Assembly (NCBI RefSeq): GCF_000014865.1 | Contig: NC_008576.1 | Location: 4,121,001-4,185,000 of the forward strand | DNA: 64,000 nt | Source of the DNA: Magnetococcus marinus MC-1 | GTDB taxonomy: Bacteria; Pseudomonadota; Magnetococcia; Magnetococcales; Magnetococcaceae | Direction of reading: 5' to 3' | In this document: positions 9,146 through 17,664 of the stretch, in pieces | Position numbering within the stretch: position 1 is the first letter of the stretch | Layout: each line of letters begins with the position of its first letter | The notes under the pieces: generated by a model | What the model was told of the DNA's origin: nothing | What the model saw: only the letters and a program-made list of their open reading frames with translations | Databases searched by the model: none | Made by a program: the position numbers and the translations under genes

Positions 9146-10543
9146 ATGGCCCTTGTACATAAGGCAGAAGCCCATGATGGCATGCCCGCTTCCATGCAAC
9201 GGGAGCCGGCTCAGCCTTACACCCAACGCATGGCCCACCTTATCGCGGTGGGCAACCTGGCCCAAGCTAAGGTGGATAGTCGCCGCCTGCTGGAGACGGA
9301 GTCCCACAATCTGCACGCTATTTATACCTTGGGCTATCTCTACTGTGCCCAAGGCAATCTGCTGTCCGGCTTAAATAGCTGGCAAGATCTGGTAGAGCTG
9401 CTGCACGATCACGAGCAGTTACTCTATTTGCAGCCCCAGCAGCTGCTGTTTTTACAAAGCTTTTGCGGCCAGTTATTGCAAGTGTGCGGCGAGGTTAACC
9501 ATCTGGTCACCCTACAGAGCAACCCAGAGCTACACCATGCCCTATGCAGCATGGGCTATCGCACCGCCCGCACCTCCATGAACCTGCGCAACGCCCTAGG
9601 CGACCCGGTGGTTAAAGAAGACCCTGAGGTGCGCTTTTTAGAGCGTTTAAAGCCCTATCGGGATCGCTCTGGGCGTAGCCGCTTTCACTATCGTCCCCCC
9701 TCACCCCCCGCGTTACAAGTGGAGCCCACCAACCAAGGTTTGGGCACCTTGCATCGGTTGGGGGAGATGAGTCGCACTCAAGGTGTGTTGGCACTCACCA
9801 CCTTTGAGCAGGCCCTGAGCAGCTGGGATGGCGCCTGCCATCAGCTTAGCCTCGCCTATCTACCCCAAGCCGAGGTGGTCACGCAGGTGGTGCTCAAGGG
9901 CGCGTTGCACCTGCAAGCGGTGGGCGAACCGCTGTTGCATCCCCAATTAGATCAGCTCATTACCATGGCGAAAGCCAAGGGGGCCAGGGTCCATCTGCGC
10001 ACCAACGCCGTATTACTGGCCGATGCCGCCATTCGCCAACGCCTATTGCTGGCCCCGCCCGACACCCTCCAGATCGCCCCAGATGGCACCTGTGCCGCTG
10101 AGGTTGACGCCATTCATGGCCCTGGTGCCTGGACGCGCATGCTAGAGGGGCTGACCCTGCTCCGGCAGGAGCGTAACACCCTGCATTTAAACGATGCCAT
10201 GCTCATCACCCTGGTTTTGGATGCCCATTATGAGGCTGGTTCGCCGCTGTTGTTGGAGTCTCTGGCAAACCTTGTAGACCGTATTGAACCCGCTGCGGTT
10301 AACTATGAAAATGCCACCCCCAAATGTCGGGAGCCCTTCTACCAACTCAATTTATTGTGGGATGGTACCTTGATCCCCTGTAGTAAGGACATCAATGCCC
10401 GCATGCCCCTTGGTAGCGTACAGCAGCAAGGGGTAGATATGATCTGGAATGGCCTTACCGCCACCGATCATGCCGAGGATCTGCTGCTTAACCGGCTGGA
10501 GTCCCACAGCCAATGTCACAGTTGTCACGACAGCCACGACTAA
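9146..10543 (+). CDS. radical SAM/SPASM-like protein lacking the CxxxCxxC motif, with N-terminal TPR-like region
   Basis: A 465-residue protein. Residues about 20-100 look like TPR helices (AKVDSRRLLETESHNLHAIY). From about residue 190 it follows a radical SAM barrel: VEPTN, a helix, VGEPLLHPQLDQLITMAKAK, VHLRTNAVLL, then IHGPGAWTRMLEGLTLL. At the end are SPASM-like features: a Cys near residue 394 (PKCREPF), LLWDGTLIPCSKD, and CHSC. The sequence just after EPTN is QGLGTLHRL, where radical SAM enzymes carry the three cluster cysteines, so none of these is present. It may therefore be a binding protein or pseudoenzyme that keeps the SPASM cluster. The start at 9146 was chosen because AAAGGA lies six bases upstream; the frame opens earlier, at 9050. 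Confidence 0.7.
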   Translation: MALVHKAEAHDGMPASMQREPAQPYTQRMAHLIAVGNLAQAKVDSRRLLETESHNLHAIYTLGYLYCAQGNLLSGLNSWQDLVELLHDHEQLLYLQPQQLLFLQSFCGQLLQVCGEVNHLVTLQSNPELHHALCSMGYRTARTSMNLRNALGDPVVKEDPEVRFLERLKPYRDRSGRSRFHYRPPSPPALQVEPTNQGLGTLHRLGEMSRTQGVLALTTFEQALSSWDGACHQLSLAYLPQAEVVTQVVLKGALHLQAVGEPLLHPQLDQLITMAKAKGARVHLRTNAVLLADAAIRQRLLLAPPDTLQIAPDGTCAAEVDAIHGPGAWTRMLEGLTLLRQERNTLHLNDAMLITLVLDAHYEAGSPLLLESLANLVDRIEPAAVNYENATPKCREPFYQLNLLWDGTLIPCSKDINARMPLGSVQQQGVDMIWNGLTATDHAEDLLLNRLESHSQCHSCHDSHD

Positions 10544-10554
10544 GCGGATGGTTG

Positions 10555-10582
10555 CCCCCCTCTGCCGCCAGTGCGGAGGGGG
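10555..10582 (+). terminator. GC-rich hairpin after the radical-SAM-like gene
   Basis: CCCCCTCTGC pairs with GTGCGGAGGGGG-type sequence across a loop of a few bases, 12 bp after the stop codon. The stem is long and GC-rich but lacks a following T-run. Confidence 0.5.
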
Positions 10583-10751
10583 TATTACGGGGCATGGCGC
10601 CACTTAAAGCCACCCGCCCGCCTCGATTGCCCCCTGCGGTGATCGCCCTTCTTGGTTCTTGTTTTTAATAACCTTACTGCGTGCAAAGTGGTCACTATGT
10701 TATGCTGTTGGGGTTATTTGAACGGCCCGCCCCAACCCAAGGTGCCCAGCC

Positions 10752-11603
10752 ATGCCCGACATTCACCCCATTTTGGATGCAGATTTACCCGCAGCCGCCC
10801 ACTTTCTGCACACCCATATGAACCCCAATCTAAGCACCACCCAGTGGTGCCAAGCCTTTCAGCATGGCTGGTTGCCCGACCGCCCCAACCATGGTTTTAT
10901 GTTGGTGGATAAGGGGGAGATTGTGGGGCTCTTTATGGCGGTTTACGGACAGCGCTTGATCCGGGGCACGCTGGCCCGCTTTTGCAACCCCAATAGCTGG
11001 GTGGTGTTGCCCGCATACCGGGGCAACTACAGTCGCCTATTAATGCGTGCGCTGTTGGAGCAGCCGGATTTTCATTTTTTTATTACCACCCCCAACCCGG
11101 TGGTGACCAAGCTGTTTGAGCGTGCCCATTTTACCACCATGGATGCCCGTCTCTCACTGCTGCCCTGTCTACCGGGGCTACCCTTACCAAGACAGGCCAT
11201 CCTCACCGACCTGGACGCCATAGAAGCCTCCCTGGATGCCGCCAATGGCGCCATCGTGCGGGACCATCGCGGGTTGCCCTGGCTTAAATGGGTGGTGGTT
11301 GGCCCCCCCCAGCAAGCCTGCTTGGTGCTGTATAAAACCCGCATCTTTAAAAAACTGCCCAGTGCCCGCATTCTTTACCTGAGCAATACCACACATTTCT
11401 TGGCTCAGCGCTGGGTGTTGGGTCGTTACCTGTTGCTTCGCCATGGCATGGCGACCATGCAGGTCGATACCCGCTTTTTCCCAACACCGCCACCCCTCTC
11501 TTACACGCTTATTGACCGGCAACCCAAACTCTACTCCAGCCCCACCCTGGAAGGTGCGGATTTTGGCTATATCTACTCCGAGTCGGTGGCTTTGGATCAA
11601 TAA
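10752..11603 (+). CDS. GNAT-family N-acyltransferase, paralogue 2
   Basis: A 283-residue paralogue of the protein at 6706-7554 with the same architecture: ILDADLPAAAHFL at the start, VGLFMAVYGQRLIRG in the core, and TTPNPVVTKLFERAHF at the acyl-CoA-loop position. An AAGGTG box lies seven bases before the ATG. The two copies sit on opposite strands and bracket the glycosyltransferase and the radical-SAM-like gene. This suggests that an ancestral copy was duplicated within one polysaccharide-related region. The acceptor is unknown. Confidence 0.7.
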   Translation: MPDIHPILDADLPAAAHFLHTHMNPNLSTTQWCQAFQHGWLPDRPNHGFMLVDKGEIVGLFMAVYGQRLIRGTLARFCNPNSWVVLPAYRGNYSRLLMRALLEQPDFHFFITTPNPVVTKLFERAHFTTMDARLSLLPCLPGLPLPRQAILTDLDAIEASLDAANGAIVRDHRGLPWLKWVVVGPPQQACLVLYKTRIFKKLPSARILYLSNTTHFLAQRWVLGRYLLLRHGMATMQVDTRFFPTPPPLSYTLIDRQPKLYSSPTLEGADFGYIYSESVALDQ

Positions 11604-11616
11604 CGCCGTTGCCGTG

Positions 11617-12651
11617 CTACTCGGGCACCAGCCAGCTCTCCCCGGGCTGTAAGGTACGAAAATGTTCTGCATCCACGCCTCCCGCTTGCAGGGCCACGGC
11701 GAGATCTTGCAGCGGCTGGGTGCGCCCTTCATCGGTCAGGGGAAAGGTGCCCCAATGAATACCCAGCGTGTAGCGGGCTGCCAGATCGGTATGCGCCTGC
11801 ACCGCCTCGGCGGGATTCATATGGGCATGGCGCATAAACCAGCGCGGCGCATAGTGACCCATGGGTAGCAGGGCCAGCCGGAAGGGTCCATAGCGCTGCC
11901 CCTGTTGCACAAAGGCGTCGCTATAGCCACAATCCCCGCCAAAGTAGAGGTTGCCATGGGCGGTGGTGAGTACAAAGCCCCCCCACAGGGCTTGATTGCG
12001 GTCCCACAGGGTACGCGCCGACCAATGTTTTACCTGTACAAAGTGGGCCTCCACTACGGATGTTAGGGGCAGATGCCCACCCCAATCCAGCGCTTCGGCG
12101 GGCACACCCATCTCATGTAATAGGGCCACACCGCCCAAGCCCACTAAAATGCGCGGTTTATGCTGGGCATAGAGCTGTTGCAGGGTGTCACGATCCATAT
12201 GGTCATAGTGGCTATGACTAATCAGCACCACATCAATGGGGGGCAGATCGGCCAGGGCCACCCCAGGGGCATGCACCCGCCGGGGCCCCAAAAAACGCAC
12301 CGGGCTGGCCCGTTGGGACCACTGTGGATCGGTAAGTATATTTAGCCCGGCGGTTTGGATGAGTACGGTGTTATGGTTAACAAAGGTCAGCCGCAGCGCA
12401 CCCCCCGCAACCCGTTTGGGGGGGGCGGGCTGGGGGGCGATTTCCACCCACTCTGGCCAGGGGGTTTTCTCGCCGAACAGCTTCCATTTGAACAGATCCA
12501 AGAACCGTTTGGGGGGTGTTTGCGTGTCATAAAAGCGCTGACCATCAAAATGGTCGCTGAGTGGGCCACCATAGTATGGGGTTGCCAGCATAGAGCGCAT
12601 GAGCAACCCCAGCACGATCAGCAAGAGCAACCCTAAAGCTATTTTCAACAT
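11617..12651 (-). CDS. membrane-anchored metallo-beta-lactamase-fold hydrolase (NAPE-PLD-like)
   Basis: A 344-residue hydrolase. An N-terminal hydrophobic segment (LGLLLLIVLGLLM, residues 5-17) should anchor it in the inner membrane. The metal site is SHSHYDHMD near residue 143 (HxHxDH), preceded by NILTDPQW and followed by YFGGDCGYSDAF and LGIHWGTF. The phrases FLGPRRVHAPG and LPMGHYAPRWFM are typical of the NAPE-hydrolysing phospholipase D-like group, so a phospholipid or related phosphodiester substrate is plausible. The start at 12651 follows an AGGTG box; the frame runs on to 12780, which would overlap the divergent fcl gene. Its 3' end lies 13 bp from the convergent GNAT gene. Confidence 0.85.
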   Translation of the reverse strand: MLKIALGLLLLIVLGLLMRSMLATPYYGGPLSDHFDGQRFYDTQTPPKRFLDLFKWKLFGEKTPWPEWVEIAPQPAPPKRVAGGALRLTFVNHNTVLIQTAGLNILTDPQWSQRASPVRFLGPRRVHAPGVALADLPPIDVVLISHSHYDHMDRDTLQQLYAQHKPRILVGLGGVALLHEMGVPAEALDWGGHLPLTSVVEAHFVQVKHWSARTLWDRNQALWGGFVLTTAHGNLYFGGDCGYSDAFVQQGQRYGPFRLALLPMGHYAPRWFMRHAHMNPAEAVQAHTDLAARYTLGIHWGTFPLTDEGRTQPLQDLAVALQAGGVDAEHFRTLQPGESWLVPE

Positions 12652-12744
12652 AGCGAGACACCTTTGTGGGTGGATTTCTTGGGCACATTCAGGGACAATC
12701 TTGCAAGCAACTGTTGTTTCACACCAGCCTATTGAGTCTATTCC

Positions 12745-13689
12745 ATGGATAAGCAAGCAAAAATTTATGTGGCGGGCCATCGTGGCATGGTGGGTTCCGC
12801 GATCTGCCGCTATCTACAGGGGCAGGGGTACAGCAATCTTCTGCTTGCAGGACGTGAAACCTTGGATCTATGCCGTCAGGCTGAGGTGGAGCAGTTTGTC
12901 GCCCAGCATGCGCCGGAGTATGTGATTATTGCAGCGGCGCGGGTGGGGGGTATTCACGCCAACAGCACCTATCCTGCTGAATTTATCCGCGATAACATCC
13001 AAATTGCCACCAATTTAGTTGATGCCTCTTACCGGGCCAAGGTTAAAAAGGTGCTGTTTTTGGGCTCTTCGTGCATCTATCCCAAGCTGGCCCCGCAGCC
13101 TATGACCGAAGATTGTCTGCTGACGGGTGCCCTAGAGCCCACCAATCAGTGGTACGCCATTGCCAAGATTGCGGGCATTAAGTTATGTCAGGCTTACCGT
13201 GAGCAGTATGGTTTTAATGCCATTAGCGCCATGCCCACCAATTTATATGGGCCAGAGGATAATTTTCATGATCTTAATGCCCATGTGATACCGGCGCTGA
13301 TTGCGCGTTTTCATCAAGCCAAGCTAGCGGGGCAGCCCTCGGTGATGGCCTGGGGCACGGGTTCGCCCCGGCGTGAATTTTTGCATGTGGATGATTTGGC
13401 GGAGGCGGTTATCCACCTCTTGGATCATTATGAGGGGGGGCAGCAGGTTAATGTGGGCACGGGGCAGGATGTGACCATTAAGCATTTGACCGAACTGGTG
13501 GCGCAGACGGTGGGGTATATGGGGGAGATTGTCTGGGACAGCAGCAAACCCGATGGCACACCAAGAAAGTTATTGGATATTAGTAAGATTGAAGCGCTGG
13601 GCTGGAGCCCCAAGATCGACTTGGCGCAGGGTTTACAGGGGGCTTACCAGTGGTACCTTGACCATATCGACGCTGTGCGCATGCGCTGA
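12745..13689 (+). CDS. fcl: GDP-L-fucose synthase
   Basis: A 314-residue short-chain dehydrogenase that converts GDP-4-keto-6-deoxy-mannose to GDP-L-fucose (epimerase plus NADPH-dependent reductase) for surface polysaccharide. The NADP-binding loop is AGHRGMVGSAI. The catalytic Ser is in FLGSSCIYPK, and the Tyr/Lys pair in WYAIAKIAG is Tyr137 and Lys141. The family phrases EPTNQWYA, PTNLYGPEDNF and RREFLHVDDLAEA are all present. The gene that makes its substrate (gmd) is not in this window. It is divergent from the hydrolase gene. Confidence 0.95.
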   Translation: MDKQAKIYVAGHRGMVGSAICRYLQGQGYSNLLLAGRETLDLCRQAEVEQFVAQHAPEYVIIAAARVGGIHANSTYPAEFIRDNIQIATNLVDASYRAKVKKVLFLGSSCIYPKLAPQPMTEDCLLTGALEPTNQWYAIAKIAGIKLCQAYREQYGFNAISAMPTNLYGPEDNFHDLNAHVIPALIARFHQAKLAGQPSVMAWGTGSPRREFLHVDDLAEAVIHLLDHYEGGQQVNVGTGQDVTIKHLTELVAQTVGYMGEIVWDSSKPDGTPRKLLDISKIEALGWSPKIDLAQGLQGAYQWYLDHIDAVRMR

Positions 13690-13721
13690 CACGCTGGCTC
13701 AAGCCGTGTACATTTTTTAAG

Positions 13722-13799
13722 TTGGGGGGAGTTCCCCCAAAGGGGGCTACTTGGGGCGAGTATGGGGTGTTTTGAAGGGCAGAGTGCCGGAACACTCTG
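13722..13799. terminator. two hairpins between convergent genes
   Basis: TTGGGGG (13722-13728) pairs with CCCCCAA (13734-13740) around a five-base loop, and CAGAGTG (13780-13786) pairs with CACTCTG (13793-13799) around a six-base loop. They lie between fcl (ending at 13689) and the convergent gene ending at 13890, so they are likely to end one or both transcripts. T-runs are weak. The interval holds no gene. Confidence 0.4.
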
Positions 13800-13889
13800 G
13801 CTCCTGTTTTACAAAATCCTACTTTTGGGTGCAGCGGGTTAGCGCGACGAAGCCGCCCGCCTGAATTCCCCTGAGGTGTGCGGTTTTGC

Positions 13890-14534
13890 TTATGCGGCGG
13901 CAACGGGCAGTGATTCGACAGTGACCGAGAGCCCGTAGGTGACAAAAAAGGGGAGTTGATAGAACCGCCCGCCTACCTCGACCTCTTGATAACCCCGTTG
14001 TCCCTGTTGTTTCCAGGTTAGGCGATAGAGATTTTCCGTATGGGGTTCGGCGGAGAGTCGCAGCTTCACCTCGCGCCGGGTTTCCCCTTCTAAAGACAGA
14101 TTTAAAATTTGGGTTAGGTGATTTTTGGTCTTCTTTTCCAATGCCTTGAACAATGATCCTTGTAATTCGAAGCCGCGCCCTTTGGCTTGTTCGACGTGAA
14201 TTCGGGTGATGGCGCTGCGGCTAAAGCTCAGTTCGCTGACGAGGGCGGTTTGGCTGTGTCGGTTGTCGAGAGGAAACTCTTCCACTGCCACCACGACTTC
14301 GTTTTCCGCTTCCACAAACTCTTTGACGAAGTGGATCATGATTTCACCCGGTTTAACGGGTGCGGGCTGTGGGGCTCGCTTATGGGCGATGCGATGGGCC
14401 ACTGCGGCACAAAGATAGCCACCAGCCATGGCAATGGGGATTAGTTGAATCATGGGTTGAGTCACCATAACAAGGGTGTTGTGGTCGAGGAGCGGATTAG
14501 CTTTCGTTTCGGCTTTTTTTATTAGGAATTTCAT
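13890..14534 (-). CDS. unknown protein with N-terminal membrane segment
   Basis: A 214-residue protein of unrecognised family. A hydrophobic stretch near residues 25-45 (MIQLIPIAMAGGYLCAAVA) is followed by a hydrophilic region rich in beta-type sequence (EIMIHFVKEF, NEVVVAVEEF, LTQILNLSLEG). The 5' end overlaps the upstream gene by 38 bp, so the two are one transcription unit. The overlap and the lack of a clear RBS at 14534 leave the exact start uncertain; an internal ATG at 14468 is possible. The operon sits behind the inverted repeat at 14839-14875, which suggests metal-dependent control, but nothing in the protein itself shows a metal site. Confidence 0.65.
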   Translation of the reverse strand: MKFLIKKAETKANPLLDHNTLVMVTQPMIQLIPIAMAGGYLCAAVAHRIAHKRAPQPAPVKPGEIMIHFVKEFVEAENEVVVAVEEFPLDNRHSQTALVSELSFSRSAITRIHVEQAKGRGFELQGSLFKALEKKTKNHLTQILNLSLEGETRREVKLRLSAEPHTENLYRLTWKQQGQRGYQEVEVGGRFYQLPFFVTYGLSVTVESLPVAAA

Positions 14535-14811
14535 AGATCAGGGTATGAGCCAGGGTCAATCCCACAAAGGCCCAGCTTACAGGTCCGTGTAGGCTCATGG
14601 GTTTGATGATGCGCAGGCCGGTGAGCATGCTGAGTGTCAAGGTGGCGGCCATACCCGCTTTGATGGCCTCCCGGCCCATACGACGTTTGGTACGTGTTGG
14701 AGTTTGGCGTGCTGCGGGTCGGTTTCTGGGACGAGGGGCTGCCACGGCTGGCTGTTTTAACGCCTGCGCAGGGCGTGTTGCGGGGGCGAAATAGTTGACA
14801 TTGGCGTCCAT
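14497..14811 (-). CDS. small unknown membrane protein, first gene of operon
   Basis: A 104-residue protein. The N-terminal half is Pro/Ala/Arg-rich and cytoplasmic (RPRNRPAARQTPTRTKRRMG). Two hydrophobic helices follow, GMAATLTLSMLTGL and PVSWAFVGLTLAHTLIY; the segment SLHGPVSWAFVGLTLAH places histidines where small cytochrome-b-like DUF4405 proteins carry haem ligands, a weak resemblance only. The frame extends to 14874, but that part reads through the perfect inverted repeat. The ATG at 14811, with GGGAG upstream, is preferred. It overlaps the next gene by 38 bp. Confidence 0.6.
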   Translation of the reverse strand: MDANVNYFAPATRPAQALKQPAVAAPRPRNRPAARQTPTRTKRRMGREAIKAGMAATLTLSMLTGLRIIKPMSLHGPVSWAFVGLTLAHTLIYEIPNKKSRNES

Positions 14812-14838
14812 GGGTTGCTCTGTCTCCCTAGAGTCTAC

Positions 14839-14875
14839 ATTGTTGCGAATAATATACATTCTTATTCGCAACAAT
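14839..14875. promoter_or_regulatory. perfect 14-bp-arm inverted repeat, Fur-like operator candidate
   Basis: ATTGTTGCGAATAA (14839-14852) is the exact reverse complement of 14862-14875, separated by a nine-base AT-rich spacer. It lies 28 bp upstream of the ATG at 14811. GCGAATAA...TTATTCGC resembles the TGCGAAT-type halves seen in iron-responsive Fur-family boxes. Position, symmetry and length argue for a dimeric repressor site. The regulator itself is inferred. Confidence 0.6.
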
Positions 14876-15270
14876 CATCTTGTCAATGGTAGATTTTGGG
14901 GGGCTCTAAAAACAGGCACCACGGCATGGACCATCTTGGTGAGATTGAGGGATTGTAACCGCATTGAGAGACAACAAGGTTCATGGATTGCTTGAATGGG
15001 GTCATTTGTGCGTGAGAAAACGCATCGTTCTTATCATAGGGCGGGATTCAATAAGCATCCTACCAAAAAGGCCAAAGAGAATTCAGCCTCTGCACCCTGT
15101 TTGTGCTAGGTGCAGAAATTTTGCTTGTTATTAGGTGGCTGCTATAGATTTTCTTGGAGTTCTTTTTTCTAACCAGACGCGGTAGCAAGTTAGCCGCCAC
15201 AAAAGAGATAACGCCCCAGGACCAATATATGAGGCATATGCTTGCCAAGTATTGGGTTGTGGGTGGGGTT
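14876..15270. other. non-coding stretch with one hairpin
   Basis: No convincing gene on either strand. The only structure seen is CTGCACC (15090-15096) pairing with GGTGCAG (15109-15115) around a 12-base loop, followed by AAATTTT. It marks the left border of the repeat-rich island. Confidence 0.4.
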
Positions 15271-15386
15271 GGGGGTTGTGGGGACATACACTTAATGAGC
15301 GATTAGGAGTGATTACAAATAATGGCGAGGGGGTTGTGGGGACATACACTTAATGAGCGATTAGGAGTGATTACAAATAATGGCGA
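15271..15386. repeat. tandem duplication of the RAYT element left end, 58-bp unit
   Basis: Units 15271-15328 and 15329-15386 are essentially identical. Each starts GGGGGTTGTGGGGACATAC and ends at the transposase start region AATGGCGAG. The second unit runs into the transposase pseudogene. It looks like a slippage or nested-insertion scar. Confidence 0.85.
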
Positions 15387-16079
15387 GATTGGCAAGAGTG
15401 GTCATTCCAAGTGTAGCGCACCATGTTACGCAGAGGGGTAACCGCAGGCCGGATGTATTGTATTTTTTGAGGAATCCGATTATGAGGCCGATTTGAAAGA
15501 TGTGCGTGTTTGGTGTGAAGCTTATGGTGTGGAGGTCTGGGCTTACTGTTTGATGACGAATCATGTTAATCTCATATTGGTTCCAAAGTCAGAAAATGCT
15601 TTACAGAAAGCGATGAAGAAGATTAGCCAACGCCATACGAGAAGAATCAATTTCAAGAAGGGATGGCGAGGTTATCTTTGGCAGGGTCGATTTGCATCAA
15701 CGCCAATGGATGAAGCGCACACATTGCAGGCTGACGTTATGTGGAGTTGAACCCTGTTAGGGCAGGAATGGTATCAGAAGTAGGTGATCATCCATGGAGT
15801 AGTGCGAGCACACATTTGGGTCAAGAGTGGGCTCCCTTAATCCCATTGGGGCCTTTATTGGATTGGGTAGACGATTGGAAGGCTTATTTAGAAGCCGGTA
15901 ATCGTCGTGAGGAACAGATGCTGATTCCACTGCATGAACGAACAGGTTGGCCAATGGGCAGCGAAGCGTTTACAAAGCGATTAGAGCAGCAGACGGGACG
16001 GAAGCTTGGTAAGCAGAAACCGGGACCAAAGTCAGAAAAGAGTGTTGATCATGAACAAAGTGTATGTCCCCGGAATTCC
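15338..16079 (+). mobile_element. RAYT/IS200-like element, copy 1, full length but inactive
   Basis: The left end GGGGACATACACTT (15338 on) is the inverse of the right end AAGTGTATGTCCCC just before 16072, giving short terminal inverted repeats. Between them is one Y1-type transposase frame broken twice. The right end runs into CGGAATTCC, a sequence seen at the right end of the other copies as well. Three partial relatives lie at 16932, 17194 and 20979. Confidence 0.8.
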
Positions 16080-16082
16080 TAA
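15380..16082 (+). pseudogene. REP-associated tyrosine transposase (Y1_Tnp/IS200-like), frameshifted
   Basis: The frame starts MARLARVVIPSVAHHVTQRG at 15380, typical of RAYT proteins. Compared with the other copies, five extra bases near 15450 (GATGTATTGTATTTTTT against GATATATTTTTT) shift the frame. It resumes at DVRVWCEAYGVEVWAYCLMTNHVNLI, which has the catalytic-site context of HUH/Y1 transposases (TNHVNLI in place of the usual NHxHLI). One base is missing near 15733 (CAGGCTGACG against CAGGCCGCACG), shifting it again before VELNPVRAGMV. The usual stop is also lost (GAACAA for GAATAA), so the last frame runs to 16082. It cannot make an intact transposase. Confidence 0.85.
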
Positions 16083-16317
16083 GCCTTTATTCAAATATTT
16101 ACACGCAACCCTCGCCCACGATAACCGCTTACTTATGGGGGGTTCTATTCTCTTTTAGCCATAAATTTGCTTGCATCTTTCCAAGCGAGGTCATTATGAT
16201 GCGTTAACGATAGATGGCAGGCTGTTTGCAGACGATTGGCGGTAAGTTCGTTTGCAAGAGAATCTGAAGCAGGGAGAAAATAATGCGCATTCATGATGAA
16301 AGTGAAGGGTTTTAACC

Positions 16318-16845
16318 GTGGATGAAAGTCCACTACCCATAACTCTGGTGGAACTTTTATGGCAAGGGCGTGGCGCTCTTGCCATTTTAGTATCGGCCAC
16401 GTTAGCCAGTATCTTTGCCTTTTTTTCGATTCGCTCTTCGCGAAAGATTGCCCGCGTAAAAAACGCCAGCGATATGCTGTTTGCCTCTAAACGAGATGAC
16501 AAATTTGTAGGAGGCATGAAGCAGCTGCGCGCTTACAGCAACGACCCAGATGTTGACGTCGCTAAATTTGCCTACCCTGATAATTTTTTAAGCCTTGAGG
16601 CCGAGCATATACGTTACATTGCCAACCATTTTGAGCGGGTCGCTGTCTGCATAGACAATGGTGTTTTTGATGAAAAGACCGTTAAAGAGGCTTGGTACAC
16701 GATGATTGTGAATACGTGGCCCCAGGTGGAGCCATACGTTAATATGCTGCGGGTTCAGGTCCAGCACGACAAAAGAGGCACCCACTACCAAGCATTTGAA
16801 GCCTTGGTCGTACGCTGGAAAAAATCCCCTCTCAAGAAAAAATAG
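16318..16845 (+). CDS. DUF4760-like membrane protein
   Basis: A 175-residue protein with one membrane helix near residues 20-40 (ALAILVSATLASIFAFFSI), then a basic cytoplasmic side (RSSRKIARVK). The soluble part contains IRYIANHFERVAVCIDNGVFDE and MIVNTWPQVEPYV, the pattern of DUF4760 proteins, whose role is unknown. The start is GTG with GAAGGG eight bases upstream. It sits between element copies 1 and 2, so it belongs to the accessory island. 16083-16317 shows no other gene. Confidence 0.65.
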   Translation: MDESPLPITLVELLWQGRGALAILVSATLASIFAFFSIRSSRKIARVKNASDMLFASKRDDKFVGGMKQLRAYSNDPDVDVAKFAYPDNFLSLEAEHIRYIANHFERVAVCIDNGVFDEKTVKEAWYTMIVNTWPQVEPYVNMLRVQVQHDKRGTHYQAFEALVVRWKKSPLKKK

Positions 16846-16931
16846 AGTGCTACAGTGACAGAAGATCGGTGGTGGTTACGTAAGAGGATAAAGGGGCCGT
16901 TTTCTAAGCCTTGTTTGATAAAGTTGATAAA

Positions 16932-17193
16932 GTTCCAGGGACATACACTTAATGAGCGATAAGGAGTGATTACAAATAATGGCGAGATTGGCAAGAGAGG
17001 TCATTCCAAGTGTAGCGCACCATGTTATGCAGAAGGGTAACCGCAGGCAGGATATATTTTTTGAGGAATCCGATTATGAGGCCTATTTGAAAGATGTGCG
17101 TGTTTGGTGTGAAGCTTATGGTGTGGAGGTCTGAATCGGGACCAAAGTCAAAAAAGAGTGTTGCTCGTGAATAAAGGGATGTCCCATGAATTC
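16932..17193 (+). mobile_element. internally deleted RAYT element (MITE-like), copy 2a
   Basis: The left end GTTCCAGGGACATACACTT is followed by the first 51 codons of the transposase (ATG at 16980, ending GVEV and TGA). At GGAGGTCTG (up to 17133) it jumps directly to the last part of the element, AATCGGGACCAAAGTC, and ends near ATGTCCC and GAATTC at 17193. The same junction occurs in copy 3 at 20979-21254, so this is a defined deletion derivative rather than random decay. It could move only if a transposase were supplied elsewhere. Confidence 0.8.
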
Positions 17194-17643
17194 AACGCCA
17201 TACGAGAAGAATCAATTTCAAGAAGGGATGGCGAGGTTATCTTTGGCAGGGTCGATTTGCATCAACGCCAATGGATGAAGCGCACACATTGCAGGCCGCA
17301 CGTTATGTGGAGTTGAACCCTGTTAGGGCAGGAATGGTATCAGAAGTAGGTGATCATCCATGGAGTAGTGCGAGCACACATTTGGGTCAAGAGTGGGCTC
17401 CCTAAATCCCATTGGGGCCTTTATTGGATTGGGTAGACGATTGGGAGGTATATTTAAAAGCCGCTAGTCGTTGTGAGGAACAGATGCTGATTCCACTGCA
17501 TGAACGAACAGGTCGGCCAATGGGCAGCGAAGCGTTTACAAAGCGATTAGAGCAGCAGACGGGACGGAAGCTTGGTAAGCAGAAACCGGGACCAAAGTCA
17601 GAAATGAGTGTTGATCATGAATAAAGTGTATGTCCCCGGAATT
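17194..17643 (+). pseudogene. 5'-truncated RAYT transposase, copy 2b
   Basis: It begins within the transposase at AACGCCATACGAGAAG (the RHTRRIN part of copy 1) directly after the GAATTC end of copy 2a, and continues to the C-terminus and right terminal repeat. It keeps the correct CAGGCCGCACG reading (AARYVELNPVRAG) that copy 1 has lost. A T-to-A change gives an early stop at 17402-17404 (CCCTAAATC against CCCTTAATC). It keeps the normal stop (GAATAA) near 17624. The N-terminal third is missing. Confidence 0.8.
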
Positions 17644-17664
17644 CCCCGGAATTCCGCAGGTCAA

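Noticed and set aside
14811-14874. N-terminal extension of the small membrane protein to 14874
   Set aside because: The extra codons read through the perfect inverted repeat, and a better RBS precedes 14811.
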